This document shows positions 1 through 9,872 of a stretch of 64,000 bases of DNA, piece after piece; the stretch's first letter is position 1, and each line of letters begins with the position of its first letter. Under the pieces are notes generated by a model, which saw only the letters and a list, made by a program, of their open reading frames with translations, was not told where the DNA came from and did not search any database. The position numbers were made by a program, and so were the translations under genes. The DNA comes from Synechococcus sp. BIOS-E4-1 (GTDB taxonomy: Bacteria; Cyanobacteriota; Cyanobacteriia; PCC-6307; Cyanobiaceae): the NCBI RefSeq assembly GCF_014279995.1, contig NZ_CP047935.1:2067494-2131493 (forward strand). Direction: 5' to 3'.

Positions 1-631
1 CAACAGTTCCACAGAAAAGGATATTTCTAGCGGTAAGAACAGGAGAGCCGGCCTGAGGCAATCGACGAATCAGCACAAGGCTAACGGCAAAGCTCATAGC
101 AGCAGCAAGGATGGCCAGGCTCCCAAGTGCGCTTCCTGTACCAGTGGATTGGCTGAACTGCGGCCAGAGAAGAACAACGACGCCAATGAAGCCGAGCATG
201 ATTCCAATGAATTTGCCTTTGGTAACAGACTCATCTCTCACAAACATTACAACCAATACAAGCGTGAATATTGCCACAAGTGACATCAGGATTGCAGCGA
301 CAGCACTATTAACATGCTGCTGTCCCCATGCAACTAAAAAGAAAGGCAATGTCGCCTCAAAAAAACCAACAAGAATGATCTGCAGCCAATAGCGTGAACC
401 AGAGAATCCATTGGTCTTTGAATCTCGTGATCCTGGTGCTAAAGCCATGAAAAAACTGAGCGTTAGAAATCCAATTGCCGCCCTCAGCCATGCCACAGAT
501 TCAGCCGTAAAGACCTGCAAGGCAAAGTGGTTAAAAAGAAATTGCGACCCCCAGATCAAGGCGATCAGAAAGAGAAGGGCATAGCGATAGGCCAATCCCT
601 GTTTTTTTTCGTTATGCAATGCCGCTACCAC
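1..631 (-). CDS. EamA/DMT-superfamily permease, C-terminus outside window
   Basis: Partial gene running off the left edge; about 210 residues are visible. The frame opens just after a TGA at 634-632 with a GTG start at 631, the only good start there. Near the N-terminus is a hydrophobic segment with the sequence LLFLIALIWGSQFL, followed by alternating hydrophobic helices and short basic loops. This is the layout of one EamA repeat of ten-helix drug/metabolite transporters. A second EamA repeat would lie outside the window. Substrate cannot be told from sequence; family members export amino acids, metabolites or drugs. No operon partner is visible upstream. Confidence 0.8.
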   Translation of the reverse strand, partial: MVAALHNEKKQGLAYRYALLFLIALIWGSQFLFNHFALQVFTAESVAWLRAAIGFLTLSFFMALAPGSRDSKTNGFSGSRYWLQIILVGFFEATLPFFLVAWGQQHVNSAVAAILMSLVAIFTLVLVVMFVRDESVTKGKFIGIMLGFIGVVVLLWPQFSQSTGTGSALGSLAILAAAMSFAVSLVLIRRLPQAGSPVLTARNILFCGTV

Positions 632-884
632 TCATTCGCCTCAATATAGGCGCCAACAGAAAACTGCTTAAAAACTCAAAGAGGTCACATTCAACTTAAT
701 CAAACTCAAAGCGACATGCGGGCCAAAGCGACCTAAGGCATGTTCTTACAAATAAAAATAGTCGACCTACAAGGAAATTCATCACAAACTAGAGGCACAA
801 GTTTCTATCCAGAAGTGCGCAAGACACAACCAACAAAGTTACAGAATTTTCTTAATGGCATGTCATCGACTTTTACCATCAAGG

Positions 885-1135
885 ATGGACATGGATGGTT
901 GGCTCTCGGAACCGAGGGGTTATTGGCTTGCACCGTTTCACAGGGGTCCAGCAAAAAAACCGAGGCAAAAACGAATGTTGCTCATTGACCAAGGTTGCCA
1001 ATGCCAGATGGTCCGGCTTTGCTCAAGAAACGCTGGGAGATGCGATACGCGGACGCCGTTGCTCTCTGGAAAGAGCTTCAACGCAGTGGATAGGTTGCGG
1101 CCGAACCCGCTTGGGGAGCTGACGTAGAGCCTTGG
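885..1135 (+). pseudogene. Broken DUF1651-family gene
   Basis: Two frames together rebuild a DUF1651-like protein, a short family found in marine Synechococcus and Prochlorococcus. The frame from 885 (or 891) gives MDMDGWLSEPRGYWLAPFHR and continues to about 1000. After a one-base frame change, the reading from ATG 1001 gives MPDGPALLKKRWEMRYADAV, then ALWKELQRSG. A TAG at 1091-1093 sits where the family has Trp (TGG), and the frame then continues VAAEPAWGADV. So there is one frameshift and one Trp-to-stop change. Family assignment is from memory of the pattern GWL...RFHR...P.LLK.R..M....A..LWKELQ..GW. Probably decayed. Confidence 0.6.
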
Positions 1136-1250
1136 TTGCCACATCCTTGCTGCCAAAGACAGGTACTTCAGCGGATGTCTATATGGCTACAGCGTGGTTA
1201 GAAATAATCCAAGGTCAGAGACCACCGGGAATAGGTCTCAGCGGCCTTCA

Positions 1251-1280
1251 GGGGGGACAGAGAGCCCCCCTTCTTCATGA
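1251..1280 (+). terminator. GC hairpin, possible rho-independent terminator
   Basis: Six G (1251-1256) and six C (1265-1270) form a perfect stem with an 8-base loop, followed on the plus strand by a short pyrimidine stretch (ttcttc). It lies after the broken DUF1651 gene and 145 bp past the end of bioB, which is on the other strand. The U-tract is weak, so it may only be a hairpin. Confidence 0.4.
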
Positions 1281-1415
1281 CAGAGGGCCCATACATTTCG
1301 GCCGTTGATCGCAGCGGCTAGCTGCTGAATTGCAGCGACTAGCGCTTGGCTCGGAGGCTGACTGGAGCGTTCCACGCGGCCACAAGAAACGATGGTATTT
1401 CGGCTTGCGCAGCCG

Positions 1416-2438
1416 TCATGCCGCTGCTATCTCCTGCTCAGGCTGCTTCTCGAGTGACTGTTCATGCCAGCTGGCCTGAACACCTGCAGCTTCAAGCAGG
1501 GCCCGGTCGGCATCCACAGCTGGGTTACCGGTTGTGAGCAAGGTATCGCCGTAAAAAATTGAATCGGCACCGGCCTGAAGGCAGAGGATCTGAGCTTCCC
1601 GATTGAGTTCTTCCCGGCCGGCGCTCAGACGCACGCGGCTAAACGGCATCAGAATTCTGGCGACGGCCACCATCCGCACCAGCTCAAGCGGATCAACGGT
1701 GGGCAGACCCTCGAGCGGTGTTCCCTCAACAGCCACCAGACCATTGATCGGGACGCTCTCAGGGTGCGGGTCGATGCAGGCGAGGACCCGCAGCATCGAG
1801 GCACGGTCCCGAAGCGTTTCACCCATGCCGATGATTCCACCGCAACAGAGCGTGACTCCGGCACGACGCACGCGCTGCAGTGTCTCCAGCCTCTCCTCAT
1901 AGGTTCGGGTGGTGATGATCCGGTCGTAGTGCTCCGGACTGGTGTCGAGGTTGTGGTTGTACGCCGTGAGTCCGGCTTCGGCCAGACGCTCCGCCTGCGT
2001 GTCCGTCAGCATTCCTGCAGTCACGCAGGCTTCAAGGCCCAGCTCACGAACGCCTCGAACCATCCTCAGCATCGACTCAAAGGCCGGTCCTTCACGGATT
2101 TCTCTCCAGGCCCAGCCCATGCAGAAGCGATCCGCACCAGCATCCGCAGCCGCACGAGCCCGCTCCAGGACAGCCTTCACCTCTAAATCAGCCTGACCAG
2201 CGACATCACTGCTGTGGTACATCGACTGAGAGCAGTAGGCGCAGTCCTCCTCGCAGCCACCGGTCTTGACGCTGAGCAAGGACGCCAGCTGAACCCGGTA
2301 ACCAGGATTGGCAGCCCGATGCACGCTTTGGGCGCGCCAGAGCAGATCCATCAGCGGAAGGTCAAGAAGGTCTTGGATCTCCTCAAGACTCCAGTCGTGG
2401 CGTAGGTCCACCGTGTCCGTCATTGAACCAGCCACCAT
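1416..2438 (-). CDS. bioB: Biotin synthase
   Basis: Radical-SAM enzyme that inserts sulfur into dethiobiotin to make biotin. The [4Fe-4S] motif CX3CX2C is at about residues 62-69 ([13 protein letters not shown]). The rest follows BioB order, with [10 protein letters not shown] and later RLSAGRE near the C-terminus. At 340 residues it has normal family length. The first ATG is used; a second ATG at 2423 would remove five residues. The gene begins 11 bp after uppS and is probably the last of the run lysA-cdaA-uppS-bioB. No other biotin gene is in the window. Confidence 0.95.
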   Translation of the reverse strand: MVAGSMTDTVDLRHDWSLEEIQDLLDLPLMDLLWRAQSVHRAANPGYRVQLASLLSVKTGGCEEDCAYCSQSMYHSSDVAGQADLEVKAVLERARAAADAGADRFCMGWAWREIREGPAFESMLRMVRGVRELGLEACVTAGMLTDTQAERLAEAGLTAYNHNLDTSPEHYDRIITTRTYEERLETLQRVRRAGVTLCCGGIIGMGETLRDRASMLRVLACIDPHPESVPINGLVAVEGTPLEGLPTVDPLELVRMVAVARILMPFSRVRLSAGREELNREAQILCLQAGADSIFYGDTLLTTGNPAVDADRALLEAAGVQASWHEQSLEKQPEQEIAAA

Positions 2439-2449
2439 TGCCGCTGCTC

Positions 2450-3247
2450 TCAGGATCCCAGAGCGTGGGGCTCGATGGACTGAAGTCCACCAAAACGTCT
2501 CTGACGGCCCTGGTAATCCTGCAGAGCGAGCTCGAGAGCCTCAGCGTCGAAATCCGGCCAGAAAAGATCGGTGACATGGATCTCGGCGTAAGCCAGCTGC
2601 CAGAGCAGGAAATTACTGATCCGCCGCTCGCCGCTGGTCCTGATCAACAGATCCGGATCACGCTCCCCTGCCGTGAACAATTCAGCTGCCAGTGCATCTT
2701 CATCGATCTGCGATGGCTGCAACTCTCCACGAGCCACGCGTTCCGCCAGCCGCTGGCTGGCACGCACCAACTCACGACGACCGCCGTAATTCGTGCAGAC
2801 ATTGAAGTGAATGCCGCTGTTTCCAGAGGTCCGATGCGTGGCTTCAGCGATCAGTGACTGCAGCTTGGCCGGCAGTGCGTCCAAATCTCCGAGGAAGCGG
2901 ATCCGCACCTGTTCCTGCTCAAGCGCTTGCAGCTCCCGCTGTAGAACGCTTTCAAACAGAGTCATCAGAAAATTCACCTCGTCACCTGGCCGGGACCAGT
3001 TCTCGGTGGAGAAGGCATAGGCGGTGAGTGCTTCAACACCCCAGTCGCTACATGACCTGAGGGTGGATTTGAGCGCTTCAACACCGGCCCTGTGTCCCAT
3101 GACCCGTGGCAGACCTCGAGCTTTTGCCCAGCGCCCGTTGCCGTCCATGATCACCGCGATATGACCAGGCATCCTGCGTGGATCCAGTCCCTCAGGACAG
3201 CACCGGGGTGCCGCTTGATCAGTACTGACAGCCAGTCTTTGGCTCAA
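2450..3247 (-). CDS. uppS: Isoprenyl transferase (undecaprenyl diphosphate synthase)
   Basis: Cis-prenyltransferase that extends farnesyl diphosphate to the C55 lipid carrier used for peptidoglycan and surface glycans. The signature [17 protein letters not shown] is at residues 29-45 with the catalytic Asp at 35. The later motif [19 protein letters not shown], which binds isopentenyl diphosphate, is present. The start is a TTG that overlaps the cdaA stop as TTGA, implying translational coupling. There is no ATG before the catalytic motif other than the one inside it, so TTG is the best choice. Length is 265 residues. Confidence 0.93.
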   Translation of the reverse strand: MSQRLAVSTDQAAPRCCPEGLDPRRMPGHIAVIMDGNGRWAKARGLPRVMGHRAGVEALKSTLRSCSDWGVEALTAYAFSTENWSRPGDEVNFLMTLFESVLQRELQALEQEQVRIRFLGDLDALPAKLQSLIAEATHRTSGNSGIHFNVCTNYGGRRELVRASQRLAERVARGELQPSQIDEDALAAELFTAGERDPDLLIRTSGERRISNFLLWQLAYAEIHVTDLFWPDFDAEALELALQDYQGRQRRFGGLQSIEPHALGS

Positions 3248-4080
3248 GGCAGTGAATCCTGTGTGCCTGAACTCACGCTACGCGGAGATGGTGATTTCAC
3301 CGGCGCGGTCGACACAGACGCAGCAATCAACTCGGTGAGCAAATCCTGCAAGCGTGAGCTCGTGATCGGGCGTTCCAGACGTCCCTGGTTTGCCAGAGAC
3401 AAGGTACCGGTCTCTTCGGAAATCACCACGCAGATGCAGCGGTCAAACCGCTCAGTGATACCCAGAGCCGCCAGATGCCGCGTGCCGTAGCGACTGATGC
3501 CCTGCCGTGACAACGGCAGGATCACCCCCGCAGAGATGATGCGGCTGCCCTTGATCACAACGGCACCGTCGTGAAGAGGCGTATCGGAAGCGAACAGATT
3601 CAGCAGCAGTTCACTGCTGAGCTGGGCATCAATGGTGACGCCAGGATTGAGAAAATCCTCCGGTCTCAGATCACTGCCGAGATCGACAACAATCAAGGCC
3701 CCACGACGACTCTTAGACAGGCGACCCGCCGCGTCGGTGAGCTGGGCAACGGTGCTGGCAGTCGCCCTCATTTTGCTCTGGGGATTTCCCAGCAACACAG
3801 CAAGACGGCCCGTGCCGAGAAGTTCCATCAACCGACGCAACTCTCCCTGCCAGAGAATGGCCAGCGACAACGAGCAGGCAAGGACCAACGCATCAATGAG
3901 CGTTGAGGTCAGCGGCAGATTGAAAAAGCGCTTGACGAACCAGGCCAGCGCGACGAGGAAGAGGTAGCCCCGCAACAGCCAAAGCGTTCTTTGCTCATTG
4001 ACTCTGGTGAAGAGCAAAAAGCCGAGGAGAGAAGCGCAGAGGACATCTAGAAGAAGGCGCAGTTGCAACACCTCCAACAC
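3244..4080 (-). CDS. cdaA: Diadenylate cyclase, CdaA type
   Basis: Makes cyclic di-AMP from two ATP. The N-terminal 80 residues form three hydrophobic segments, followed by a DisA_N catalytic domain with DGA at residues 171-173 ([10 protein letters not shown]). The second signature reads GTRHLAALG, so Leu stands where many family members have the last Arg of RHR. The start is GTG; length is 278 residues, close to Bacillus CdaA. It sits 24 bp after lysA and overlaps uppS by 4 bp. In many bacteria c-di-AMP controls potassium uptake, osmotic balance and wall metabolism. Its placement between lysA and uppS suggests a tie to envelope synthesis; that part is inference. Confidence 0.9.
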   Translation of the reverse strand: MLEVLQLRLLLDVLCASLLGFLLFTRVNEQRTLWLLRGYLFLVALAWFVKRFFNLPLTSTLIDALVLACSLSLAILWQGELRRLMELLGTGRLAVLLGNPQSKMRATASTVAQLTDAAGRLSKSRRGALIVVDLGSDLRPEDFLNPGVTIDAQLSSELLLNLFASDTPLHDGAVVIKGSRIISAGVILPLSRQGISRYGTRHLAALGITERFDRCICVVISEETGTLSLANQGRLERPITSSRLQDLLTELIAASVSTAPVKSPSPRSVSSGTQDSLP

Positions 4081-4104
4081 CTTCGCCTTCGCCCTTTGGT
4101 GTCC

Positions 4105-5466
4105 CTAGTTTACAGAGCGCAACCGCTCAGGCATCAGGTCGTAACGCAGCAGATCTTCAGGCTGCTCTCGACGCTGAACCAGCTCAGCATCTCCTGCATG
4201 CACAAGTACAGCGGCTGGTCTTGGAATGCGGTTGTAATTGGAACTCATCGAAGCGTTGTAAGCACCGGTGGCGAAGACCGCCAGAATCTCGCCACTGCTG
4301 CAGGCAGGGAAAGCAAGATCCTTGAGCAGCACATCTCCCGACTCACAGTGCTTACCCGCCAGAGTCACTGTTTCTTCAGCACCTGCCAGTGGACGGTCCG
4401 CCAAACATGTGGTGTAGAGAGATTGATACGTGATCGGCCTGGGGTTGTCACTCATGCCTCCATCAACAGACAGATAGGTTCGGATCCCCGGCACCACCTT
4501 GCGGGAACCGACGGTATAGACCGTCACACCTGAGGGCGCCACCAGCGACCGGCCTGGCTCGCAGAGCAAACGCGGCAACTCAAGACCTCGCTCTCTGCAG
4601 GCCGCCACGACGGCTTCAGCCACGACTTTCACCCAGGCATCGATTGTCGGTGGATCGTCGCTTTCCACGTAGCGGATTCCCAGTCCTCCTCCAACATTCA
4701 GATCCCGGACGGGATGGCCGAGTTCAAGGGCCAGACCCAGCGCATCGGCCATGACAGCGGCCAGGTCGCGATGGGGCTCAAGCTCAAAAATCTGTGAGCC
4801 GATATGGGCATGAAGGCCTTCAACCCTCGCCCAGGAACAGCCCTGGAGCCTGCGGAGCACAGGCTCGAGCTGATCAGGGTCAAAGCCAAACTTGCTGTCG
4901 AGATGCCCCGTGCGGATGTACTCGTGGGTATGACACTCAATACCGGGCGTGAAGCGAAGCATCAGCCGTACAGGCTGCCCGCCTTCAGGAACAATCTTTT
5001 CAAGACAATCCAGGTCGTGCTGGTTGTCCGCCACCACCATCACGTCATGGCCGTAAGCCAACGCCAGCTCTTCGACCGATTTGTTATTGCCGTGAAGCAC
5101 CACCCTCTCGGCAGGCATGCCGCCATCCAGGGCGGTCATTAATTCACCCGCCGAGACGGCATCAAGCCCCAAACCCTCCGACGCCACCAGGGCCGTCAGA
5201 GCTAATGAGCTGTTGGCCTTCGAGGCATAGATCGCCAGTGATGGCCCTGGGTAGTGACGCTTCAGTGCGTTGCGGTAAGCCTGGCAGGCCTGACGAATGC
5301 TGGCTTCGTCCAGAACATAAAGAGGCGTGCCATAGCGCTTGGCCAGCTCGCTCAAAGCACAGCCCCCGACCGCGAGACGGCCCTGATCGTCAAGTTCTGC
5401 TGTGATCGGCGCAAGATTGCGATTCGGACTGTTCAGGTCACACCCTGATTCGTAGGGCTGTGGCAT
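4105..5466 (-). CDS. lysA: Diaminopimelate decarboxylase
   Basis: PLP enzyme that converts meso-diaminopimelate to lysine. The fold-III motifs are present: AIYASKAN with the PLP lysine, HIGSQI, a glycine-rich phosphate loop (NVGGGLGIRY), CEPGRSLV and a C-terminal GAYNASMSSNYN. An ATG at 5466 gives 453 residues, close to the usual cyanobacterial length. A TTG at 5493 would add nine residues of little likeness to the family. It is the first gene of the run with cdaA, uppS and bioB and is divergent from rimI. Confidence 0.95.
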   Translation of the reverse strand: MPQPYESGCDLNSPNRNLAPITAELDDQGRLAVGGCALSELAKRYGTPLYVLDEASIRQACQAYRNALKRHYPGPSLAIYASKANSSLALTALVASEGLGLDAVSAGELMTALDGGMPAERVVLHGNNKSVEELALAYGHDVMVVADNQHDLDCLEKIVPEGGQPVRLMLRFTPGIECHTHEYIRTGHLDSKFGFDPDQLEPVLRRLQGCSWARVEGLHAHIGSQIFELEPHRDLAAVMADALGLALELGHPVRDLNVGGGLGIRYVESDDPPTIDAWVKVVAEAVVAACRERGLELPRLLCEPGRSLVAPSGVTVYTVGSRKVVPGIRTYLSVDGGMSDNPRPITYQSLYTTCLADRPLAGAEETVTLAGKHCESGDVLLKDLAFPACSSGEILAVFATGAYNASMSSNYNRIPRPAAVLVHAGDAELVQRREQPEDLLRYDLMPERLRSVN

Positions 5467-5538
5467 GGAGCGTCGGGTCGGTCGGACAGGCAATGTAAGG
5501 AGGCGCGTCGCCCAGGCAGTGCGGTTTTGGTTGGTGAA

Positions 5539-6015
5539 GTGGCCGTCAACGCACGACGACTGGGTCCCGACGACCTCAGTGCCTGCCTGCGGCTTGATCG
5601 CCTTGCCTTGAAGGGGCTCTGGACGAAACAGCAGTGGGAGAGCGAGCTTTCAGAGAACAACCGGCTGGTGATGGGCATCGACACCGAGGATCGAAGCCTG
5701 ATCGCCCTGGCCTCTGGATGGCTGGTTCTTGATGAACTTCAGATCATGGCTGTGGCGGTGGATCCGATGCATCAACGCCGCGGTTTCGGAGCGAGGGTGC
5801 TGCAGTCGATCATCGATCGGGCTTCATCTCTAGGAGCAGTGTCAGCCACCCTTGAAGTGGCAGCAACGAATGCCGCGGGCCGGGCCTTCTACGCCCACAG
5901 CGGTTTCTGCATCACAGGTCGCAGAACCGGTTACTACGCAAACGGCGACGATGCCCTGCTTCAGTCGAGATCAATCGGAAGTGGTAGGGATTTCCGCACT
6001 GATCAAACTGAATAA
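5539..6015 (+). CDS. rimI: Ribosomal-protein-alanine N-acetyltransferase
   Basis: GNAT acetyltransferase that in the RimI family modifies the N-terminal alanine of ribosomal protein S18. The acetyl-CoA motif A is clear: VAVDPMHQRRGFGARVLQ. The C-terminal part ATNAAGRAFYAHSGFCITGRR is typical of RimI. Starts are uncertain: GTG at 5539 is used, and TTG at 5527 would add four residues. It stands alone on the plus strand between divergent lysA and clpC. A substrate other than S18 cannot be excluded, because many GNATs look alike. Confidence 0.8.
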   Translation: MAVNARRLGPDDLSACLRLDRLALKGLWTKQQWESELSENNRLVMGIDTEDRSLIALASGWLVLDELQIMAVAVDPMHQRRGFGARVLQSIIDRASSLGAVSATLEVAATNAAGRAFYAHSGFCITGRRTGYYANGDDALLQSRSIGSGRDFRTDQTE

Positions 6016-6153
6016 AGGAACACATTTCGGCATTGATTAATACTATCTGAGGCATCCAACCCGCAACAACACTGGGATGTGCCTTTGGATCATTGATCCA
6101 CAACCACCCGTTCAGCCCTGATAGGTTGGGTCGAACAGCTGTCGGCCTGAACA

Positions 6154-8742
6154 ATGTTCGAGAGGTTTACCGAGAAGGCCATCAAGGTGATCATGCTTGC
6201 CCAAGAAGAGGCAAGACGACTCGGTCACAATTTCGTGGGAACTGAGCAAATCCTGCTCGGGCTGATCGGTGAAGGAACTGGTGTTGCAGCAAAAGTGCTG
6301 AAGTCCATGGGTGTGAACCTCAAGGATGCCCGCGTTGAGGTTGAAAAAATCATTGGCCGCGGATCTGGTTTCGTCGCCGTAGAAATTCCATTCACACCGC
6401 GTGCCAAGCGTGTTCTCGAGCTTTCTCTTGAGGAGGCCCGTCAACTGGGTCACAACTACATCGGCACGGAGCATTTGCTTCTTGGCCTGATCCGTGAAGG
6501 AGAGGGTGTTGCAGCGCGCGTTCTTGAAAATCTCGGGGTGGATCTGGCCAAGGTCCGCACTCAGGTGATCCGGATGCTCGGCGAAACCGCTGAAGTTGGA
6601 GCTGGAGGCGGTGGTGGCTCTGGTTCCAAAGGATCCACCAAAACACCCACGCTCGATGAATTCGGCAGCAATCTCACACAGTTGGCCAGTGAGGCCAAGC
6701 TTGATCCGGTGGTGGGACGTCACAACGAAATTGATCGTGTCATTCAGATCCTTGGCCGCCGCACCAAGAACAATCCTGTGCTGATCGGTGAGCCGGGTGT
6801 TGGCAAAACGGCCATTGCTGAAGGTCTGGCTCAGCGCATCCAACAGGGTGATATTCCCGACATCCTCGAAGACAAGCGTGTTCTCACTCTCGATATCGGT
6901 CTTCTGGTTGCCGGGACCAAATACCGAGGTGAATTCGAGGAGCGCCTCAAAAAAATTATGGAGGAAATCAAGGGCGCCGGCAATGTGATTCTTGTGATCG
7001 ACGAGGTGCACACATTGATTGGCGCGGGTGCCGCAGAGGGTGCCATTGATGCTGCCAATATCCTCAAACCAGCCCTTGCCAGAGGCGAGCTGCAATGCAT
7101 CGGCGCCACCACACTGGATGAGTACCGGAAGCACATTGAGAGAGATGCGGCTCTGGAACGACGCTTCCAGCCGGTCAACGTCGGTGAACCTTCCATCGAG
7201 GACACCATCGAAATTCTGCGTGGACTGCGTGAGCGCTACGAACAGCATCACCGCCTGCGCATCACCGATGAAGCCCTGGAAGCCGCGGCCACCCTCGGCG
7301 ATCGCTACATCTCCGATCGCTTTCTGCCTGACAAGGCAATCGATCTGATCGATGAGGCCGGCAGCCGCGTGCGGCTGCTGAATTCAAAGCTCCCCCCTGA
7401 AGCCAAGGAAGTCGACAAAGAGCTGCGCACAGTTCAGAAAGAGAAAGAAGATGCCGTCCGGGAGCAGGACTTTGCCCGTGCCGGTGAACTGCGAGACAAG
7501 GAAGTAGAACTGCGTGAAAAAATTCGCACACTGCTTCAGAACAGCCGCCAGGATACGTCCAGCGAATCTGCCGAATCCAGCGAAACCTCCGAATCCTCGG
7601 CTGAGTCATCAGCGTTTGGCTCCGATCAGACGTCCTTCCAGGGTGCTGTTGCCGAATCAACCACCCCGGTGGTCAGCGAAGAGGACATTGCCCAGATCGT
7701 GGCGTCCTGGACCGGTGTTCCCGTGCAGAAGCTCACCGAAAGTGAGTCCGTCAAGTTGCTGAATATGGAAGAGACGCTTCACAAGCGTCTGATCGGACAG
7801 GACGAAGCTGTGAAAGCAGTTTCCAAAGCGATTCGCCGAGCACGCGTTGGTCTCAAGAATCCGAATCGTCCGATTGCCAGCTTCATCTTCTCCGGACCAA
7901 CAGGTGTAGGCAAAACAGAACTGACAAAAGCCCTGGCTGCGTACTTCTTCGGAAGTGAAGACGCCATGATCCGTCTAGACATGTCGGAATTCATGGAGAG
8001 ACATACGGTCAGTAAACTGATCGGTTCACCTCCTGGTTATGTGGGCTTCAATGAGGGTGGCCAGCTTACTGAGGCTGTACGAAGACGCCCTTACACCGTT
8101 GTTCTATTCGACGAGATTGAAAAAGCGCATCCCGATGTGTTCAATCTCCTCCTGCAACTACTTGAAGACGGACGTCTCACCGATTCCAAAGGTCGCACTG
8201 TTGATTTCAAAAACACTCTGATCATCATGACTTCGAACATTGGTTCGAAAGTGATTGAGAAAGGTGGTGGTGGACTTGGTTTCGAATTCTCTGGTGATGA
8301 AAACGCCGAGGAGAATCAGTACAACCGCATCAAATCGCTCGTCAATGAAGAGCTCAAACAGTACTTCCGTCCTGAATTCCTCAATCGTCTTGATGAAATC
8401 ATTGTGTTCAGGCAACTGAATCGCGAGGAAGTCAAGGAGATCGCAGAAATCATGTTGCGCGAGGTCTTCAATCGCATCGGTGAAAAAGGAATCACTCTGT
8501 CTGTTTCCGATGCTTTCAAGGAACGTCTTGTCGAGGAGGGATACAACCCCGCCTACGGAGCCCGTCCCTTGCGTCGAGCGGTGATGCGTCTGCTTGAAGA
8601 CAGCCTTGCTGAAGAAGTCCTTTCCGGTCGCATCAAAGATGGTGATTCCGCTGAAGTGGACGTGGAAGATGGCAAGGTGGTGGTGAAGCATCTCACCGCT
8701 GTACCCAGCGAAACACCTGCTCTCGCTGGTGCCGGTCTCTGA
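6154..8742 (+). CDS. clpC: Clp protease ATP-binding subunit ClpC
   Basis: Hsp100 unfoldase that feeds substrates to ClpP-type peptidases. Two Clp_N repeats lie in residues 1-145, followed by a Gly-rich linker. AAA domain 1 has Walker [10 protein letters not shown] near residue 212. A UVR-type middle domain ([19 protein letters not shown]) lies near residue 430. AAA domain 2 has GPTGVGKTE near residue 580 and a C-terminal D2-small domain. Between the middle domain and AAA 2, roughly residues 466-495, there is a Ser/Glu-rich low-complexity stretch that lengthens the protein to 862 residues. A 138-bp gap precedes it. The next gene begins 5 bp later. Confidence 0.96.
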   Translation: MFERFTEKAIKVIMLAQEEARRLGHNFVGTEQILLGLIGEGTGVAAKVLKSMGVNLKDARVEVEKIIGRGSGFVAVEIPFTPRAKRVLELSLEEARQLGHNYIGTEHLLLGLIREGEGVAARVLENLGVDLAKVRTQVIRMLGETAEVGAGGGGGSGSKGSTKTPTLDEFGSNLTQLASEAKLDPVVGRHNEIDRVIQILGRRTKNNPVLIGEPGVGKTAIAEGLAQRIQQGDIPDILEDKRVLTLDIGLLVAGTKYRGEFEERLKKIMEEIKGAGNVILVIDEVHTLIGAGAAEGAIDAANILKPALARGELQCIGATTLDEYRKHIERDAALERRFQPVNVGEPSIEDTIEILRGLRERYEQHHRLRITDEALEAAATLGDRYISDRFLPDKAIDLIDEAGSRVRLLNSKLPPEAKEVDKELRTVQKEKEDAVREQDFARAGELRDKEVELREKIRTLLQNSRQDTSSESAESSETSESSAESSAFGSDQTSFQGAVAESTTPVVSEEDIAQIVASWTGVPVQKLTESESVKLLNMEETLHKRLIGQDEAVKAVSKAIRRARVGLKNPNRPIASFIFSGPTGVGKTELTKALAAYFFGSEDAMIRLDMSEFMERHTVSKLIGSPPGYVGFNEGGQLTEAVRRRPYTVVLFDEIEKAHPDVFNLLLQLLEDGRLTDSKGRTVDFKNTLIIMTSNIGSKVIEKGGGGLGFEFSGDENAEENQYNRIKSLVNEELKQYFRPEFLNRLDEIIVFRQLNREEVKEIAEIMLREVFNRIGEKGITLSVSDAFKERLVEEGYNPAYGARPLRRAVMRLLEDSLAEEVLSGRIKDGDSAEVDVEDGKVVVKHLTAVPSETPALAGAGL

Positions 8743-8747
8743 CCTGG

Positions 8748-9872
8748 ATGATCCAATCAGCCTCCAGCAAAACCCCAATCTCAGTTCATTCCATCGCTCC
8801 TGCCCAGGTCATACGTGGGTCTGGAGCCTGGGATGAGGCTCAGAAGCCAATTTCAAAGCTCTTCAGCAACCCTCTGCTGCTCGGCAGAAGTGAGTCCACG
8901 CAGTCGATTCGATCCCGTCTCTGTCGTGAACTCAACCAAAGCGGTCTACGGGTATTTCAGCAGAATCTCGAACATGATTGCTGTGAGCTGGATCTTCAGC
9001 GGATTCAAAACGATTTCATCAGGCAGTCCTGCGATGGAGTGATTGCGGCAGGGGGCGGCAAGGTCCTCGACAGTGGCAAGCTTCTGGCGGACAGGCTTGA
9101 TGTCCCCTGTGTCACGGTTCCACTGAGTGCCGCAACCTGCGCCGGCTGGACCGCCCTCTCGAATCTGTACAGCCCTGATGGTGCCTTTGAATGTGATCAA
9201 GGCCTCAAGCGCTGCCCAGATCTGTTGGTTTTTGATCATGACTTACTGCTGAAGGCGCCTTCACGCACCCTGGCCAGCGGGATCGCCGACGCGCTTGCCA
9301 AGTGGTACGAAGCCTCCGTCAGTAGCGGGTCCAGCCATGACGGGGTCATTCAGCAGGCCGTGCAAATGGCCAGAGTGCTGCGAGACCAGCTGCTGATCGA
9401 CAGCATCGAGGCCCTCCAGGAACCTGGAGGGGAAGCCTGGAGGCGGGTTGTCGACGCCTGTGGACTCACTGCGGGAGTTATTGGTGGTCTCGGTGGAGCT
9501 CGCTGTCGAACGGTCGCCGCTCACGCAGTTCATAACGGCCTGACTCAACTGGAAGCGTGTCATTCCGTTCTGCATGGCGAGAAAGTGGGGTTTGGCATCC
9601 TTGTGCAGCTGCGACTGGAAGAGCGCCTCGGCGGCAACCGTTTGGCTGCGCAGGCCCATGTCCAGCTGTTGCATCTCTTACGCGAACTGGGTCTGCCGGT
9701 CTGCCTGGATGACCTGGGGCTAGGTCATGCCAGCCTCAATCAACTGCAGCAGGTCTGCCAGTTCGCCTGCAGAGAGGGATCTGATCTGCATCATCTCCCC
9801 TTCGAAGTCACTCCAGTTGCCTTGATGGAAGCTCTTGTGGGAGCTGCTGAAACGAGCCCAGTGGTGCCTTGA
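8748..9872 (+). CDS. Iron-containing alcohol dehydrogenase, glycerol-dehydrogenase-like
   Basis: 374-residue NAD(P)-dependent dehydrogenase of the GldA/Fe-ADH superfamily. The dinucleotide signature GVIAAGGGKVLDSGKLLAD is present, then VPLSAATCAGWTALSNLYSP. Metal ligands are suggested by the Asp in ASGIADALAKWYE and by His in AAHAVHNGL and VLHGEKVGFG. The physiological substrate is unknown; glycerol or a related polyol is the family default. It follows clpC by 5 bp, and its stop overlaps the TTG start of the next hydrolase (TTGA), so both are probably co-translated. Confidence 0.85.
   Translation: MIQSASSKTPISVHSIAPAQVIRGSGAWDEAQKPISKLFSNPLLLGRSESTQSIRSRLCRELNQSGLRVFQQNLEHDCCELDLQRIQNDFIRQSCDGVIAAGGGKVLDSGKLLADRLDVPCVTVPLSAATCAGWTALSNLYSPDGAFECDQGLKRCPDLLVFDHDLLLKAPSRTLASGIADALAKWYEASVSSGSSHDGVIQQAVQMARVLRDQLLIDSIEALQEPGGEAWRRVVDACGLTAGVIGGLGGARCRTVAAHAVHNGLTQLEACHSVLHGEKVGFGILVQLRLEERLGGNRLAAQAHVQLLHLLRELGLPVCLDDLGLGHASLNQLQQVCQFACREGSDLHHLPFEVTPVALMEALVGAAETSPVVP

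Noticed and set aside
6112-7251. 379-residue minus-strand frame opposite clpC
   Set aside because: It is an antisense shadow of a very conserved coding sequence; composition is Leu/His/Asn-rich without any domain, and no ribosome-binding site is visible.
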